64,000 nt of DNA. Origin: Sthenelais limicola (lineage: Eukaryota > Annelida > Polychaeta > Phyllodocida > Sigalionidae). The position numbers and the translations under genes were made by a program. Within the stretch, counting starts at the first letter, position 1. Every line of letters begins with the position of its first letter. The stretch is from positions 5,299,685 through 5,363,684 of the forward strand of contig OW804097.1 of NCBI GenBank assembly GCA_942159475.1, read 5' to 3'. The notes under the pieces were generated by a model, which made no database searches, was not told the origin of the DNA, and saw only the letters and a program-made list of their open reading frames with translations. Below are positions 18,267 to 30,401 of this stretch, one piece after another.

Positions 18267-18606
18267 GTAAGTCTACTTTGCCATTATGACTTCACCAAAG
18301 CAACTGAGGTAATCTCTGACTCCATTAGAGTGGAAGGAATATAGTATGGCCCAGTACAGGAACATCAAAGGAAACCGCTCCCTTGGTCACGGAGACACAG
18401 TTTAGTCGTGGGTAGGGACCAACACTGAGGGGCTGCTGTCGCACTGTTTGGTTCCAAGGGAAAAGTACAAACAGTGCACCACCAGCCTACATAAGGAGGT
18501 TATTAATGTCTTTAGATTCCCCTATAGCCCCTGAACCACTGAGTGACTAAGGTCAACCCCAATTCTAGTTATATACAACATCAAATATTGTTTCTCTATT
18601 TTGTAG

Positions 18607-18702
18607 ACTGTTGGAAAAATTGCAAGGCATGCACTCCTGCTGATTATTGTACCGCTTGTGTGGATGGAAAATACCCAGATACCAGTACCAAAATTTGCAA
18701 AG
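18607..18702 (+). CDS. Cys-rich gene, exon 4 found (6-Cys module)
   Basis: The acceptor is CTATTTTGTAG and the donor is GTCTGT. The exon is 96 nt, phase 1-1. It encodes CWKNCKACTPADYCTAC followed by a KYP turn and a final Cys. A 7.5-kb intron follows, in which I found no further exon. Confidence 0.85.
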
Positions 18703-19105
18703 GTCTGTGTTACATCTACTTTAAGGGAGTATTATTAAAATCATGAAAGAGGGAAAGCGGCAGGCAATTCATTATTAATTGTTTATTTCATCTAACCCCT
18801 CTCAATGCCAGGGTCTGCATCCCCTGGCATGATGTATTATGTATTTCACACTGTTTAAATGTTCTGTATTATATTGGATATATTTCTAAATGCCTAAATT
18901 AATATTTCATGAACAGACTATTAATGCATCTTCGGAAAACATTTGAAAACCTGAGCCTCAAAGTTCTATGCAAACACACTAAACACTAGCAAAGTGTTGA
19001 CAGAGCTATTTGTCTAAACATACATTTAAATGGCAACTTCAATTTTTGTATTCTTGTGCAACGGTTTTATTTCCATTTCACATTGTACATATCGTAATAT
19101 TGTGA
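18703..19105. other. Intron sequence, nothing recognised
   Basis: AT-rich intron with no supported feature. Confidence 0.6.
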
Positions 19106-19565
19106 TAAATACTAGATTTGTAGGTTTCAAATAATTTTCACCTTAGTGGTTTTACCCATAAAAAAGAGTGAGAGAAAAAACCTTTATCCTCCTCATAAAA
19201 CAAGACTCCAAAGCCTTGTTCACACACATTTATTCCCCTCCCCTACTCCTCCCCCACACCCCTATATCTCCCCTTATATACCCCGCCAACTCCCCCCACC
19301 TCACCCCTTCCCTTTTTCTCTTCCTAAAATTGGAATGAGACCTATGCAAGTCTAGCCCTACCTACACAGAGGTGGGACAAACACTCCCAGGGCAGACGGA
19401 AATAGACCCAGTGACCAGAACCTGGATCTCACACTGGACAAAGGATTTCAACATTTGGCGGGAATCTGGACACATATAAATACTGGACATATCTCACCCA
19501 CAGGCATTCAACGGTCGTACAGGTTAAGGTGAATGCCGCGTCTACCTACTAAATACTAGATTTGT
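19106..19565. mobile_element. Unidentified insertion flanked by a 16-bp direct repeat
   Basis: TAAATACTAGATTTGT occurs at 19106-19121 and again at 19550-19565, flanking 428 bp. A long target duplication of this kind is typical of target-primed retrotransposition (LINE, SINE or Penelope). The insert has a C/T-rich middle (19225-19325) and broken coding-like sequence, but no family was recognised. Confidence 0.55.
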
Positions 19566-20019
19566 CTTTATTGGAACCGTCAATTGAGAAGAATAGACAG
19601 GCTGGCACACCACGAGGACAATTGACATTGGCACTTAACAAACACTTACAAATTGTTGTTAGATGGAATATCCTATTTTTTTTGGTAACTCTCCTATCTA
19701 TTTGTCAGACGTTTCATTGAACAGATTAAACTAATTCATAGCAGTCACTTAACCAATATATTCTTTCCTCGATAACTGACGACAACATTCATTAATATTA
19801 TCCTAACAAACCAGACACAATATGACCTCTGATTGAACAAGACAGAAATACATCAAAACTAAACCAATTATATAGTGGCGTTCTCCTTTTTCCTTCATGA
19901 TCACATACACTTTATTTATCAGGCAATATCTCTAGATACTCAATAAACATTAGTCGACCACCGGGGTCAAATTGAACCCAGTGAAATTGAAAGGTTACTT
20001 TATTGGGCACATTAGGCAC
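19566..20019. other. Intron sequence, nothing recognised
   Basis: AT-rich intron; no coding pattern or repeat border seen. Confidence 0.6.
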
Positions 20020-20374
20020 AATAGGGGAGTTGCATAGCCGCCATTTTGAATTTTGATTCGCATGGAATTATGGGACTAATGGTACAGTATAAAAGGTATA
20101 GAAAACATGTCATGTTCAGCATGCTGTAATTTAGCAATGTTCTAATGTCAAATCAATATCCATAAGCTATACATGTTTCCATAACACAAGTCCCCATCTT
20201 TTCCATCATGCATTTTGTTTCTATAGATCATTTATACAAACTCTGATATTGGTGAAAACATTCTTACAATTTTCGATAAAATTTTGCAAAATATTTGTAT
20301 GTCAGATTTCATCAGAATCCATCCCAGAATGCACTGCAGTAGGCATGTGCAGTGAGACATGCAACTCCCCTATT
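20020..20374. mobile_element. MITE-B copy 1 (355 bp)
   Basis: The element starts AATAGGGGAGTTGCAT and ends with the exact inverse ATGCAACTCCCCTATT. It is non-coding. A second copy lies at 31376-31724 with the same internal landmarks (TAGCCGCCAT, ATGGAATTATG and CATCAGAATCCATCCCA). Confidence 0.9.
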
Positions 20375-20702
20375 TCCCAGCGTTTGTTGGCCTCCAACAG
20401 GCGGAATAGCTGGGCAAAGCTATCCATCTGTTGTTTGTGATGTGTTTCAGCCTGGTCTACCATTGCCATAAGCATGCAAGATTGCATTTAGAGTACAGGA
20501 TCCATTATTCCCACTTTTCTCCTATTTTTTTTCATTGAGTTTGTTGACAATGTAACAAGAGTAAACAGTTATTCTACATCACATAGCTTGTTGGGGCTGA
20601 CCTAGATCCTGTTTGTCTCAGACCTAAAGAGGAGCCGATAAGCTAGCCTCTAGTCTATACTATACACTCGAGGACAGTGACTAGGACTGACCTACTTTAC
20701 GG

Positions 20703-20835
20703 ATAAACCATGTGCACATAAGTGGATAGTGTATTTATGAGAAATAATTCCTCGAGACAAGGCCTTTAGGCCGTCGAGGGAATTATAAGCATAAATCCAC
20801 TATGCACGTTGAGGCACATGGTTCATCTGTTTTAC
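20703..20835. repeat. Imperfect palindrome / hairpin element
   Basis: The left arm contains TAAACCATGTGCA, ATTTATGA and ATTCCTCGAGA. The right arm contains the inverse elements TCGAGGGAAT, GCATAAATC and GCACATGGTTCATC. They meet at a central AAGGCCTTTAGGCC. This is probably a small foldback MITE. Confidence 0.65.
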
Positions 20836-21376
20836 CACATGTAATTAAGCACAGAAACATGCCAATTAACACATCACAGGAGGCTCCATGGATGGTATAA
20901 TTGAATCAACACGCCAATTAAGCACAGCCCCAAAGCCCTCAAATAGTAGTGGACATAATTGTGGATAATTGTGACCACATGTGCATGTGGCTCAGAACTG
21001 TCTTGATATTTTTTTGAAAAAGGAATATTAGTCACAGAAGCTCTTAAGTGGAAAATATATATTCTACCAGTTTGTAGGATACTAATAGTTTTTTATTCAT
21101 ATTTCTACCATATATAGATCAAAAGTCAGAAGATAAGTCCTTATATACTGCCCTAAGTGTCCTTACTTAGTGTGTGGGGAAATACCCTTGGAAGATCCTC
21201 CAGAATATATTTATGACCTGTTCCTTGACCCATGTAGGTCTAACATGATTTCATATTGTCATTGTTTTATTCACGTAGAAAGTTTTCTTCATCTATTTCA
21301 ATTTGCAGAAAATTAAAAAATAATTAGTATGTAAGTGTTGATTATGTGTATTAGATATATCCCTGCTTCTTATAAA
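20836..21376. other. Intron sequence, nothing recognised
   Basis: AT-rich; no supported feature. Confidence 0.6.
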
Positions 21377-21595
21377 GTATATTTAGCTACTTCACCCAAT
21401 GGTCCGCCCATAAATATTGCAAAATTGTATGTTCAAAAGTAAGAATATCAAATTTAAAATATAGAAATACTTATTAAATGTCCAACTGTTTATTACCATT
21501 AGGATCGACTTGATCTCATCTTTTCAAATATGATGATGTATCAAACCCATTTTTTCTGACTTGTGACTCATTTCCCTGTGATACCTCAAAATTGT
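21377..21595. mobile_element. MITE-A partial copy (right arm)
   Basis: The sequence matches the right arm of MITE-A: TATTTAGCTACTT, then AATATCAAATTTAAAATATAG, then a diverged GACTTGTGACTCATTTCCCTG terminus. The left half is missing. Confidence 0.7.
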
Positions 21596-21599
21596 ACAT

Positions 21600-24500
21600 C
21601 TGGCTTTCACTAGCTTTTCATTTAATTTTGCGAGACGAACTAGTGAGTAATATATCTCATTTTTACAGTAAATAATTTGATTAATCAGGCTTAATGAGGC
21701 TGAAGGCAAAATAATAGGGAAAATATAGGTATCTGAATCGTAGGTTTAGGATCGAAATACTGGTCCCAGCCTTCCCAAACTTCACCTGCATTATGCTGAT
21801 ATGCTCTGCTATATGTACACCAAAGATTGTAGAGATTTAACGAATTATATTTTTTCTAAAAAAATGGCCTTTAAATATATTTGTTTTTCCAACAAAAGAA
21901 TAATAGCTAATATCATATTCGAAACACATATGTCCCTTATACATTTTGCTAAATTATCTATGCTCAAATTCAATTTGTTACTTATTCATAGGCTTTTGAA
22001 ATGCGTTCCCGGGATGACGCACATTGTACACAAAAAGCAGTAACTCATATATCTGTTTAGACATAGAAAACAAATCAGTTCGAAATTCTTTCCTATTTCC
22101 TTATTTTTCCACCCCATCCCGATGTGCAGGATTACATTACTGACCTAGTTTTGACCTGGAAATTTTGACCTGATTTTGACCTGGTGCTTTACTGGTGGAA
22201 ATCGTAAACGATTTTGAGGGTTAAACTTGATTTTATAATGCTCTTTGGACCCGATTTATAAATACACTTCTAAAGCTCTCAGAGATGCACAATTAACCAG
22301 GTTATAAAATGCATATTTGAAGCACTCAATGATGCACTACTGACCAGGCTATAAAATCAGTTCTGTTGCACTCAGTGAGAGCAGTTTCATACCTCTGAAT
22401 CTCAACAGTATTAAGGCTGGTGAATGCTTCACAGAAATATATTCCCCAATAGGACACAAAGAGTGTAGACCAAGGTATATTACCCTGCCCTCACATGGGA
22501 ATACATCAATTATTTCATCATTATTTCCATCCTGTTAGACATCCCCACAGACCTCTGTGTATGAATCATTTCAATGGTGGGTGAGCATAGACACTCCCAG
22601 CTGACTAGCCACAATTATATGTACAATTATATGGGTGTTTTGATCAAGTCAATTCTCAACATCATACATATACATTATACATATAAACTCTAGAAGAATA
22701 TCACTTATAATAGTCATAAGTATTTGTTGGACAACATCAATAGTGTATAAATGCCACATTAGTGTATTAAAGGTAGTCTTATTGTTAAAGAAATTATAAA
22801 TGCAATGCAGTGACCTGGTGCAGCCACCTGGTGAGAACAAGTCACACAATAGGGAGCCTATGAAAGAAGTACCATGCATTGTACCATATAGTTTCCATAT
22901 AGTTTCCATATAGTACCATATAGTTTCAATATAGTTTCAATGCATTGTACCATATAGTTTCAATAGTTACAATCCTGTGTAACCTCACCAGGAGCATGTT
23001 CGGCCATGCTAATCCTTATTATTCTCCAGCAAAAGAAATAAATGATTATCTTTGGTAAATACTCTATCATATTAAATATTCTTTAATATGCACACATTTT
23101 ATATCTACAGAAAGCTGAGGAAATAAGGAATTCAACCATATGCATCATTCTGATCTCACTAGTAGGAGGCATGCGTTACCGCCGCGCGTAATCGTTACGC
23201 ATATATTTGTATTCCATGGCTGTACGAGGGACATGCCAACAAAATACATCACAAAATATTTATCATGCTTCTAGTAGTACAAATATCTTTATTCTAATAC
23301 TAGAGCTGCCAGGTGCACTAGACCAGTGGTTTAGTTTAGTAGAGAGGGGTTTCTATGAATGGGTGTCAGAGACTGGTTGTGAGTGTCAGAGAATGGAGTG
23401 TCAGATATGTGCGACATTGGGTGTGAATGCCATGCAGGTGAGTGAGCAGTGGCAGGTATTATGGACTGTTAAAGTAGCTTCATTGTGTTGTAGAATTTGA
23501 TGGTAGTTGTGGGTGCAGATTTGGTTTGAATTATTATTTCTGATAGAAGTGTTTAGAATGTTTAGGATATAGAGATGAATATATGAGATTGTCAAATAAA
23601 TACAATATGCTCCATGGACCCTACATATAAATGTGGTTCTGAAGCTCCCAACGAAGTGCTACTGACCAGGTGTAAAAGACCCAGTTACAATGCACTCAGT
23701 GAAGCACTTTCATTGCTATTGCTATGTGAGGGAGAGGGAGGGAATTACTTTGTAAAAGTTATTCCTTCATTCATCACTATTCATACAAATAAACAGGATT
23801 TTAGGTAGAGGCTTAATTTATAAGTATTTTTTTCTTCATAGGGCTTTAACAGTTACATTGAAAAAGCGCTGTATTCACCATGAATGTTTTCATATGTTGC
23901 CTGATGAAATATAAAATTATATTTTTGAGACAGAATAAAAGATACGATAATGTATGAATTGTATAAATTCCTCTAGACTGACTGACATCCATTAATCCCA
24001 CTGCATGTAGCTAGTGCATTGATACCCGATTTATATACATAAATTTGATACACATTTTTGGAGTGCATCTGATGATGCACATTGCATCAGGTGCAAAACC
24101 AGGTGCAAAACTGCTTTTTTGAGAGGATTGCACTTCTGTGACTGGTCAGTGGCACTTTTGCATGCACTGGTGGATTTTCCAATGCACATAGGGATAGTAC
24201 ATTCAGTTTCATTTTTCTATTAGTTCTCTCTCCTCCAATTCTCTATAATTCTCATCCAATACCTGCAATAAAACGTGATGCGGAATGATGCATTCCCTTC
24301 ACCAAATGGTAAAATTAAATAACTAATAGGGTTCTCATCGCATTGTCATGATATTTGCTGATTGTGACCACCTATGACCACTCTTTACGTACCCACACCC
24401 AAAAACATCTTAAATAATATATTTTGAAAAATAAACACTATCATTTAAAATTAATCAGTGAAAAATTATCCTAATAATCCTAATCTTCTTCCATTTTGAT

Positions 24501-24890
24501 CAAGACAAATATAAATTCTCTCTGTTTTTACCTACATTCAGTGCCCATATGCATCTAGCATTGGGTGAAACAGGAGACAGTCGGATAACAAGCTATTTTT
24601 TTTCTAAATCACTCATTATCACGAAATACAGCTCTGGGAACTCTGTCGACGTTTCATGAGAAGTGCCCATCATGATCATGATCATGATCATGAATTACTC
24701 ATATTCTGGAGGATCATTCAAGAGTATTTAGCTGTATTTCCCCACACAACTCAAGTCGGTGAAAAAGCATATGTTAGGCATGTAAGAGAACCTTGACCAT
24801 TACCAACTGTTCATTTAGTTTCCCGGCTCGTCGCTCCTTAACCCCATGAGAGTTGTGTTTTTAATTAAGAGGCAATTAACATCCCCGAGC
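21600..24890. other. Long intron stretch with degenerate repeats, no exon found
   Basis: Diverged repeat units occur at 22190-22390 and 23620-23720 (shared words GCTCTCAGAGATGCAC / CTCCCAACGAAGTGCT, CTGACCAGG and GCACTCAGTGA). A tandem ATATAGTTTCCATATAGT stretch lies at 22880-22960 and (ATGATC)n at 24670-24692. A frame at 23207-23500 contains four cysteines but lacks a supported module. Confidence 0.5.
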
Positions 24891-24994
24891 CCCCAGCATG
24901 ATAATGATAATGCATCGGCATGCAGACAACGTCAATAAATCATCGTCAATAATTCATCGGCATTCAAGAGAGGACATACTAATGCACCCGCATT

Positions 24995-25075
24995 CAAGTC
25001 CAATTACTATAATCCACACTTCAATTATAATAATCCACACTTCAATTAGTATAATCCACACTTCAATTAGGGTAG
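24995..25075. repeat. Short tandem repeat, about 22 bp x 3-4
   Basis: TATAATCCACACTTCAATTA-type units repeat with small changes. Confidence 0.75.
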
Positions 25076-25430
25076 TCATACTGTAATTTGATAAATCATA
25101 ATTAGTAGCATTTTTCAGTGAATTTGTTCAGAATAAATCATGGCAAAATTGCATTTAAACCCCCTAAAAGTGTGTTAAATATAGGTAATCCACGCTTGTC
25201 CTGTGGAGATTTAAACTGATGTCTGTATGATATACAGTGTGAAAATATATGTCTTTCATCAAAACCTTCTTGAAATCGTAATTCAGAATTCTTGGCATTC
25301 AGATCACTACAGTAATTGAGTTGGTTGATTTGTAATCCTTTATATAATCTTCCAGTGTATTAATCATATATGCTAGATCATCAACACTAAGCGAAGATGG
25401 CTACCATGCTGCCTCGTTAAATGAATTAAA

Positions 25431-26100
25431 AGTCCTGGGTATCGTTGTACTAATATAAGATGATCTTACTGTAAGATCGTCTTACTTTTAAGATGGTTGC
25501 CACAATATAAGATGATCTTAAATTTTGTTGTACTAACGTGATCTTAGGGAATCTTATATGTAAGTTGACTTATGGTATCCTAAGACGATCTTACAACATT
25601 TAAGACATTGCGGGGGAGAATATTTCAGGTGACACCTCTTACTGACCTTCACCTTGGCTAAATTATTGTCTACATCGTCGCCTGAACAAAATGGTTAATG
25701 GCGAACATGAACACGAAAACTGTTTGCACTGGGGCCCCAATTGTGGCGATGCTAAGGAATTGGAAAAGAAATTCTGATACAAAAATGGAATGCATATTAT
25801 TAAAATGAAAATGTATCTACAAAGTGTCTAATTGCATAAGTGAGACCATACATGTGTATACATTTATGCGAGTCTGCCTTAGGCTCCATCTCAAATGAAT
25901 TCCTATATGTTCCTAGGTCATCACCATATCTAAGATGCTGCTAAGACACCTATGATGCTGTCTTAGAAATCTTACATCGTCTTACCTTATCTTAGCTTAT
26001 TTTACCGTTAGTACAACACCCCCATCTTACGTAAGACGATCTTACAATTTCTGAGCTTAAATTCCTGTCTTACAAGGTTAGTACAACGGCACCCAGAACT
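25431..26100. mobile_element. Non-autonomous TIR element, about 670 bp
   Basis: The left end AGTCCTGGGTATCGTTGTAC and the inverse of the right end AGTTCTGGGTGCCGTTGTAC match with few changes (22-bp inverted repeats). The inside is full of TAAGATGATCTTAC / GTAAGATCGTCTTA palindromic words. No transposase frame was found and no clear target duplication could be fixed. Confidence 0.75.
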
Positions 26101-26196
26101 TGTCATAAAAGGCTGAAGGTTTGATGCTGTTGAGATGGTTTATAACTTTTGATGAGTCCTGGGTGAAGGATAATTCATTATTTTAACTGTTTCTAG

Positions 26197-26292
26197 ATTG
26201 TGAAGTTGGGAACTGCAAGACGTGTAACACAAGTCCCAAGAAATGTGAAAAATGCAACGGACATCGCTTCTTTGACAAGAAAGATTGTGTTG
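26197..26292 (+). CDS. Cys-rich gene, exon 5 found (6-Cys module)
   Basis: The acceptor is TGTTTCTAG and the donor is GTAAGT. The exon is 96 nt, phase 1-1. It encodes CEVGNCKTCNTSPKKCEKC followed by RFF and a final Cys. Confidence 0.85.
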
Positions 26293-26450
26293 GTAAGTCA
26301 TACCATCAAATAGATGGATTCATAAATAGACATGTTTTATTGGGTAACATATTTCTTATGTTCTTCACCATTGATATGTCCTTATGTTAGGGTATGAAAT
26401 ACTGGTGACAGAGCAATGCATACATAATAAATGTACATCTAATGTTTCAG

Positions 26451-26549
26451 ATTGTCCATCCAATTGTGAAGACAAGATGTGTGAGAATCCTGGAGGTTGT
26501 AAAGCATGTATGAAAGGATACTATCTCACTGAAAATCATAACTGCTTAG
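26451..26549 (+). CDS. Cys-rich gene, exon 6 found (6-Cys module)
   Basis: The acceptor is AATGTTTCAG and the donor is GTAATG. The exon is 99 nt, phase 1-1. It encodes CPSNCEDKMCENPGGCKAC, then GYY and a final Cys. The intron before it is short (158 nt). Confidence 0.85.
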
Positions 26550-26755
26550 GTAATGTTTTATTTTTATATTTGGGAAATAGACTTAAATTGGAATGAATAT
26601 AATATTCGTTTGTTAAACCCCAATAAAATAATAAGAAATATATGATAATGTAATGCAACTATTTGTAAGGCTAAACATGGGGGACAACATATTTTATTTT
26701 TTATGAAGTTGGTATAAAATGTTTGATATATTATATATGTATACATGTATAATTA

Positions 26756-27226
26756 TGTGACCCAACACCCCAAAAACAGGCACTTCTCGCTCAGGTCCAT
26801 GTTGAGCTACAGCCATGCAAAGGCAGAAAATCACTATTTCATCAATATTGAGTTAAGAGTTTTGCCATCAAGTTTCATATCTAAATTACCAGCTCCCAAA
26901 GTTTCAACTTAGAAATAGTTCTAGAAATGTTATAACTGTTCCTTTCAAAATTAGTTAACTAATTATCATCATGCACAAGTGGGTTCAATTAAGGGAAAAT
27001 CAACCAAACTTATTATAGATGTAACATTGCCATTATGAAGGACCACCTTTGTAGTCATTTTTCTCAGTTTTGATACCGGTGACAGCTTCTGACATTTCTG
27101 GTCATAACTTTTGAACTAATAAACATAGGCTCAAGATCCAAATATTGCTGACCTCTTCTTGAATAATAAGATATCTAGGAATCTTCAAAAATCGAGAAGT
27201 GCCTGGTTTTGGGGTGTTGGGTCACA
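26756..27226. mobile_element. Tc1/mariner-like MITE with 34-bp TIRs (471 bp)
   Basis: The left end TGTGACCCAACACCCCAAAA is matched by the inverse right end ending TTTTGGGGTGTTGGGTCACA. The repeats run 34 bp with one mismatch. TA dinucleotides flank both ends (26754-26755 and 27227-27228), as expected for Tc1/mariner target sites. There is no coding capacity. Confidence 0.85.
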
Positions 27227-27451
27227 TATATACAAAATTTTGTTTATATAATATTCTATATACAAACTTTAATTTCTCAGTAAACATTTACAATAATGTT
27301 AAAGACAAAAAGAGTGTGACCCGTCAACGCATTGCTGCTCATCCCAGGTGTCCATCAGCATATTTTGAATTAGTACTAATATCAATTATCCTTATAGTTA
27401 GAGTATATTGCAGCTTTCACTACTACATTTATATTTGCACTTGTTTTGCAG

Positions 27452-27547
27452 CATGTGACAGTGTGACGGGGTGTGCCGAATGTGACAGTTTGACAAAATG
27501 TACAATGAGTGCTCCAGGATACTTCCTGGATAATAACATACCCTATC
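27452..27547 (+). CDS. Cys-rich gene, exon 7 found (module lacking two cysteines)
   Basis: The acceptor is TTGTTTTGCAG and the donor is GTAAGT. The exon is 96 nt, phase 1-1. The first four cysteines are kept, but the fifth position is Ser (AGT) and the sixth is Tyr (TAT). Both are one base away from Cys codons. The GYF core remains. The coordinated loss suggests that these two cysteines pair. Confidence 0.82.
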
Positions 27548-27871
27548 GTAAGTCATTGTAAGAGGACTGCAAGCAGGCACTATAAGCCTCTTGTTTTCTT
27601 TTCCATTATATTTGTTATTTAATCAATTCATCACTCCTCTGATTCACTTGTTATTATTTTTTCCAAGTTGTAAATTATCATTCAAGTCGGCATCTTCGAT
27701 AATTTTTATTTTATCATCCAATATTTTGCCCAAAGGGGCTGTCACAAATGAACTAATGACTGGACATCGGCAATTGTTTACGTGTCTATCTCCACCAACA
27801 ATGAATGCACTAATATTTTATCATTATTTTGAATGTGTAATTGTCGTGAACATGTTGATGGATTATTGCAG

Positions 27872-27970
27872 CATGCCTGGCGGACTGCTTACACTGTACA
27901 GAAGAGACAACATGTGACCTCTGTGATACAGACAAAGCCTTTGTTAGGGATCAACTGCAATGCCTTCCCA
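27872..27970 (+). CDS. Cys-rich gene, exon 8 found (6-Cys module)
   Basis: The acceptor is GATTATTGCAG and the donor is GTAAGC. The exon is 99 nt, phase 1-1. It encodes CLADCLHCTEETTCDLC and a final Cys. The usual GYY core is replaced by KAF. Confidence 0.83.
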
Positions 27971-28013
27971 GTAAGCAGTCAATCTATTTGTTTATTTGGA
28001 ATATATATACTAG

Positions 28014-28287
28014 GGCCATGTTTAGACATATGGGTCAGATTTTCAGACAATGTACAATTCGCCTTCACCAATCCTCTCACACAAATCAAATTTAAGACAA
28101 AAATGAGCTTCAAAATGCAGTTTAACATAACAGAACTGATACTTCAAGCCAATGCGATACCAAATATATTATACTAAAATATACCTGATAATTCTTCATG
28201 TTGCAGTCTAATTTAGCAGAGTTTCTTAAAATATGTACAGCTGCCAATTGTACATTTTCTGAAAATCTTACCCATATTCATGTGGCA
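28014..28287. repeat. Foldback repeat in intron
   Basis: The arm around 28014-28063 (ATATGGGTCAGATTTTCAGA, then TGTACAATTCGC) is the inverse of the arm at 28230-28287 (AATTGTACATTTTCTGAAAA, then CCCATATTCATGTGGC). About 170 bp separate the arms. This is probably a MITE. Confidence 0.65.
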
Positions 28288-28719
28288 GGTGAAATTTTTC
28301 TCCTAAATATGGCCACACCTCAAAACATCCTTGAAGAAAAAACAGGATCTATTGTGAAATTGTTTTAAAAAGTTGATCTTACCTTTCCTAGTAGTAAAGG
28401 TAATTATTGTTCCTGTGTTGGAGACAAAGCCTGAAAACCAGGTTTTCAACATTCAAATGGAGTGACCAGTGAAAGTACACTCTATATTCTTTCTGTTGGC
28501 ATTAAAAATCAGAGCCTGCATCAAAGCGTGCAATGGTTAACCCTATTGGGTGCCGCTGCCTACAGTACATGTATACAGTGAACACAAGGGTGTAAGGTGT
28601 ACCAAACAGATTATCCATTACCTGTTTTTCTGTTTCATTCACACAAAACTATCCAGGTCATTCAACCTTTTAATTTACATCTTGTATCCTCCTCCAGTAA
28701 TTGCTATCTTGTTGTTCAG

Positions 28720-28929
28720 ATTGCCATGTGAATGTATTTAAGCATCCATTTGTCAAGCTGCATGTGCAGATGTGGGCGCAGAATATTTATCAACCAGATA
28801 ATAAAAATTACGTTTGCTTGCTAGCTACCATTAACTGCAGGGAAGGGATCTACCAGACCAGAGGGAACCCACCAACAGACATGACCTGTGTTGATTGCCC
28901 AGAAGGTCGCTATATTGATATATGTCAAC
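28720..28929 (+). CDS. Cys-rich gene, exon 9 found (extended module)
   Basis: The donor is GTAAGA after the CQ end. Two acceptors keep phase 1. TTGTTGTTCAG at 28719 gives 210 nt and six cysteines with the usual DC start. TTGCTAG at 28824 gives 105 nt and only four cysteines. I prefer the first because it restores the family cysteine count, although it leaves a long insert between the first two cysteines. Confidence 0.6.
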
Positions 28930-29323
28930 GTAAGATACTTATTTCAGTACATGATCAATCTCTTTCTGTGGTCTATCTGACTCTCTGCTCTCGTAACCTC
29001 TCTCCCTCCTCCCTCTCTTATTCTCTCTGATCTCTTTTGCTCTCTCCCTATATGATTGAGAGGATGAATATGATTAATGTTAAGACAATTAATAACTTCT
29101 TATTGCACATATTTTAGGATTTGATCGTAGCATAGATTGTTCCTTGGTGTTCAAAGAGTTCAAGGTATAAGCCTTATATGATAAGGATATAGCAGCCAAC
29201 ATACACACATACATAATGGAACAACTTAAGGAAATAAGCATAATGAACTTAAAGCAATATGTTTCACTGCTTGATATGGTGAGAACGACCTTTGAAACTA
29301 ATTATGAAGATGTCCATTTAAAG

Positions 29324-29416
29324 ATTGTGATGACCTGAACTGTTTGGACTGCTCCCCATTGGACAAATGTACAAAATGCGGGCAAGGCTACGTCGAGGCT
29401 GGGGGCCCATGTCAAA
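29324..29416 (+). CDS. Cys-rich gene, exon 10 found (6-Cys module)
   Basis: The acceptor is CATTTAAAG, a poor polypyrimidine tract, and the donor is GTATGT. The exon is 93 nt, phase 1-1. It encodes CDDLNCLDCSPLDKCTKC, GYV and a final Cys. Confidence 0.8.
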
Positions 29417-29512
29417 GTATGTATATCATTGCATGAATATTTTTTTTTGAAAGAGGTTTTTATTTTCAGATATTTCACAAGCAAGATGGTGCGTTTCAAC
29501 CGTGGATAGCAT

Positions 29513-29795
29513 TGTGATGTGTATCAGGAAAATGAGTCATAAGTCACAATTGATATTTTTCAAAGTGATTCTTTACAAGATATCTTCACTCAAATGTTCT
29601 GAGGGTTCAGCACTGATATTCATATAAACTGAGGCAACACACTTCAGGACATTGTATTGAACATATTCTTGCGTGTTACATGGAGTATATTAAGTTTTTA
29701 CTGGTAATTATTACCCATCCAGAAACATTGCAAAGGTTTTTTTTTTGAATAATAAAATTATCAAATTAGAATATAGAAATGCATATCTTTTCGAT
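29513..29795. mobile_element. MITE-A, truncated copy
   Basis: It begins TGTGATGTGTATCAGGAAAA with GAGTCATAAGTCAC and loses the far terminus. Confidence 0.75.
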
Positions 29796-30257
29796 CGTTC
29801 AATGCATTATTTGATGATACATAAAGGTTATAATAATCATGAGAATTTTTTTCATAGGGATGTTGGCTTAATTAAAATTATAAATGAAGTATGATGGTCC
29901 TAGTTCGCAGGGATTAGAACAACAAGTGTGAAACTGAGATGCACCATATTCCCTTAGAAACCTAAAATAGAGGTCTAGGGTTGCCAAAATGAACAAGAGT
30001 GTTGAATTGATAGGTACAAGTGAAATATAACAAGAATGTTTTATACAGGAAAAATAGCAACAAAATCAGGAAAATCTGGCTTAAGATCTTGTAAACATAA
30101 ATCAATATTCAGCAAAAAAAGAAGTGAGTAAATTAGTTTGAAAGTGGTTAGAATTAGAGAGAACTGTACTCGGTCAGAAACAGTCAACATTTCATATTAT
30201 TATGACACTATGTTTAACATTTTAATTATGTCACTCTCATGTTCTCAACTTTTGCAG

Positions 30258-30356
30258 AATGTCCAAATAACTGTGATGAGTGCAAAGCTGGCCAACCCAT
30301 AGCAACATGTGCCAAATGTGTGGCAACCTATTTCCTGGATGTTGATGACTGCAAGA
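30258..30356 (+). CDS. Cys-rich gene, exon 11 found (6-Cys module)
   Basis: The acceptor is AACTTTTGCAG and the donor is GTAGGT. The exon is 99 nt, phase 1-1. It encodes CPNNCDECKAGQPIATCAKC, TYF and a final Cys. It is closely related to the exon at 31764 (shared NCDECK). Confidence 0.86.
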
Positions 30357-30401
30357 GTAGGTTTATGTCTACATAATTATGAGGCCTTCATTCCAGATAA
30401 T

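Noticed and set aside
23207..23500. Frame with a CECQRMECQIC stretch as a possible extra module exon
   Set aside because: The cysteine spacing does not match the family, there is no acceptor in phase 1, and it sits in repeat-rich sequence.
28825..28929. Short form of exon 9 as the only form
   Set aside because: It would give only four cysteines and lacks the usual DC start. The longer form fits better, though both are possible.
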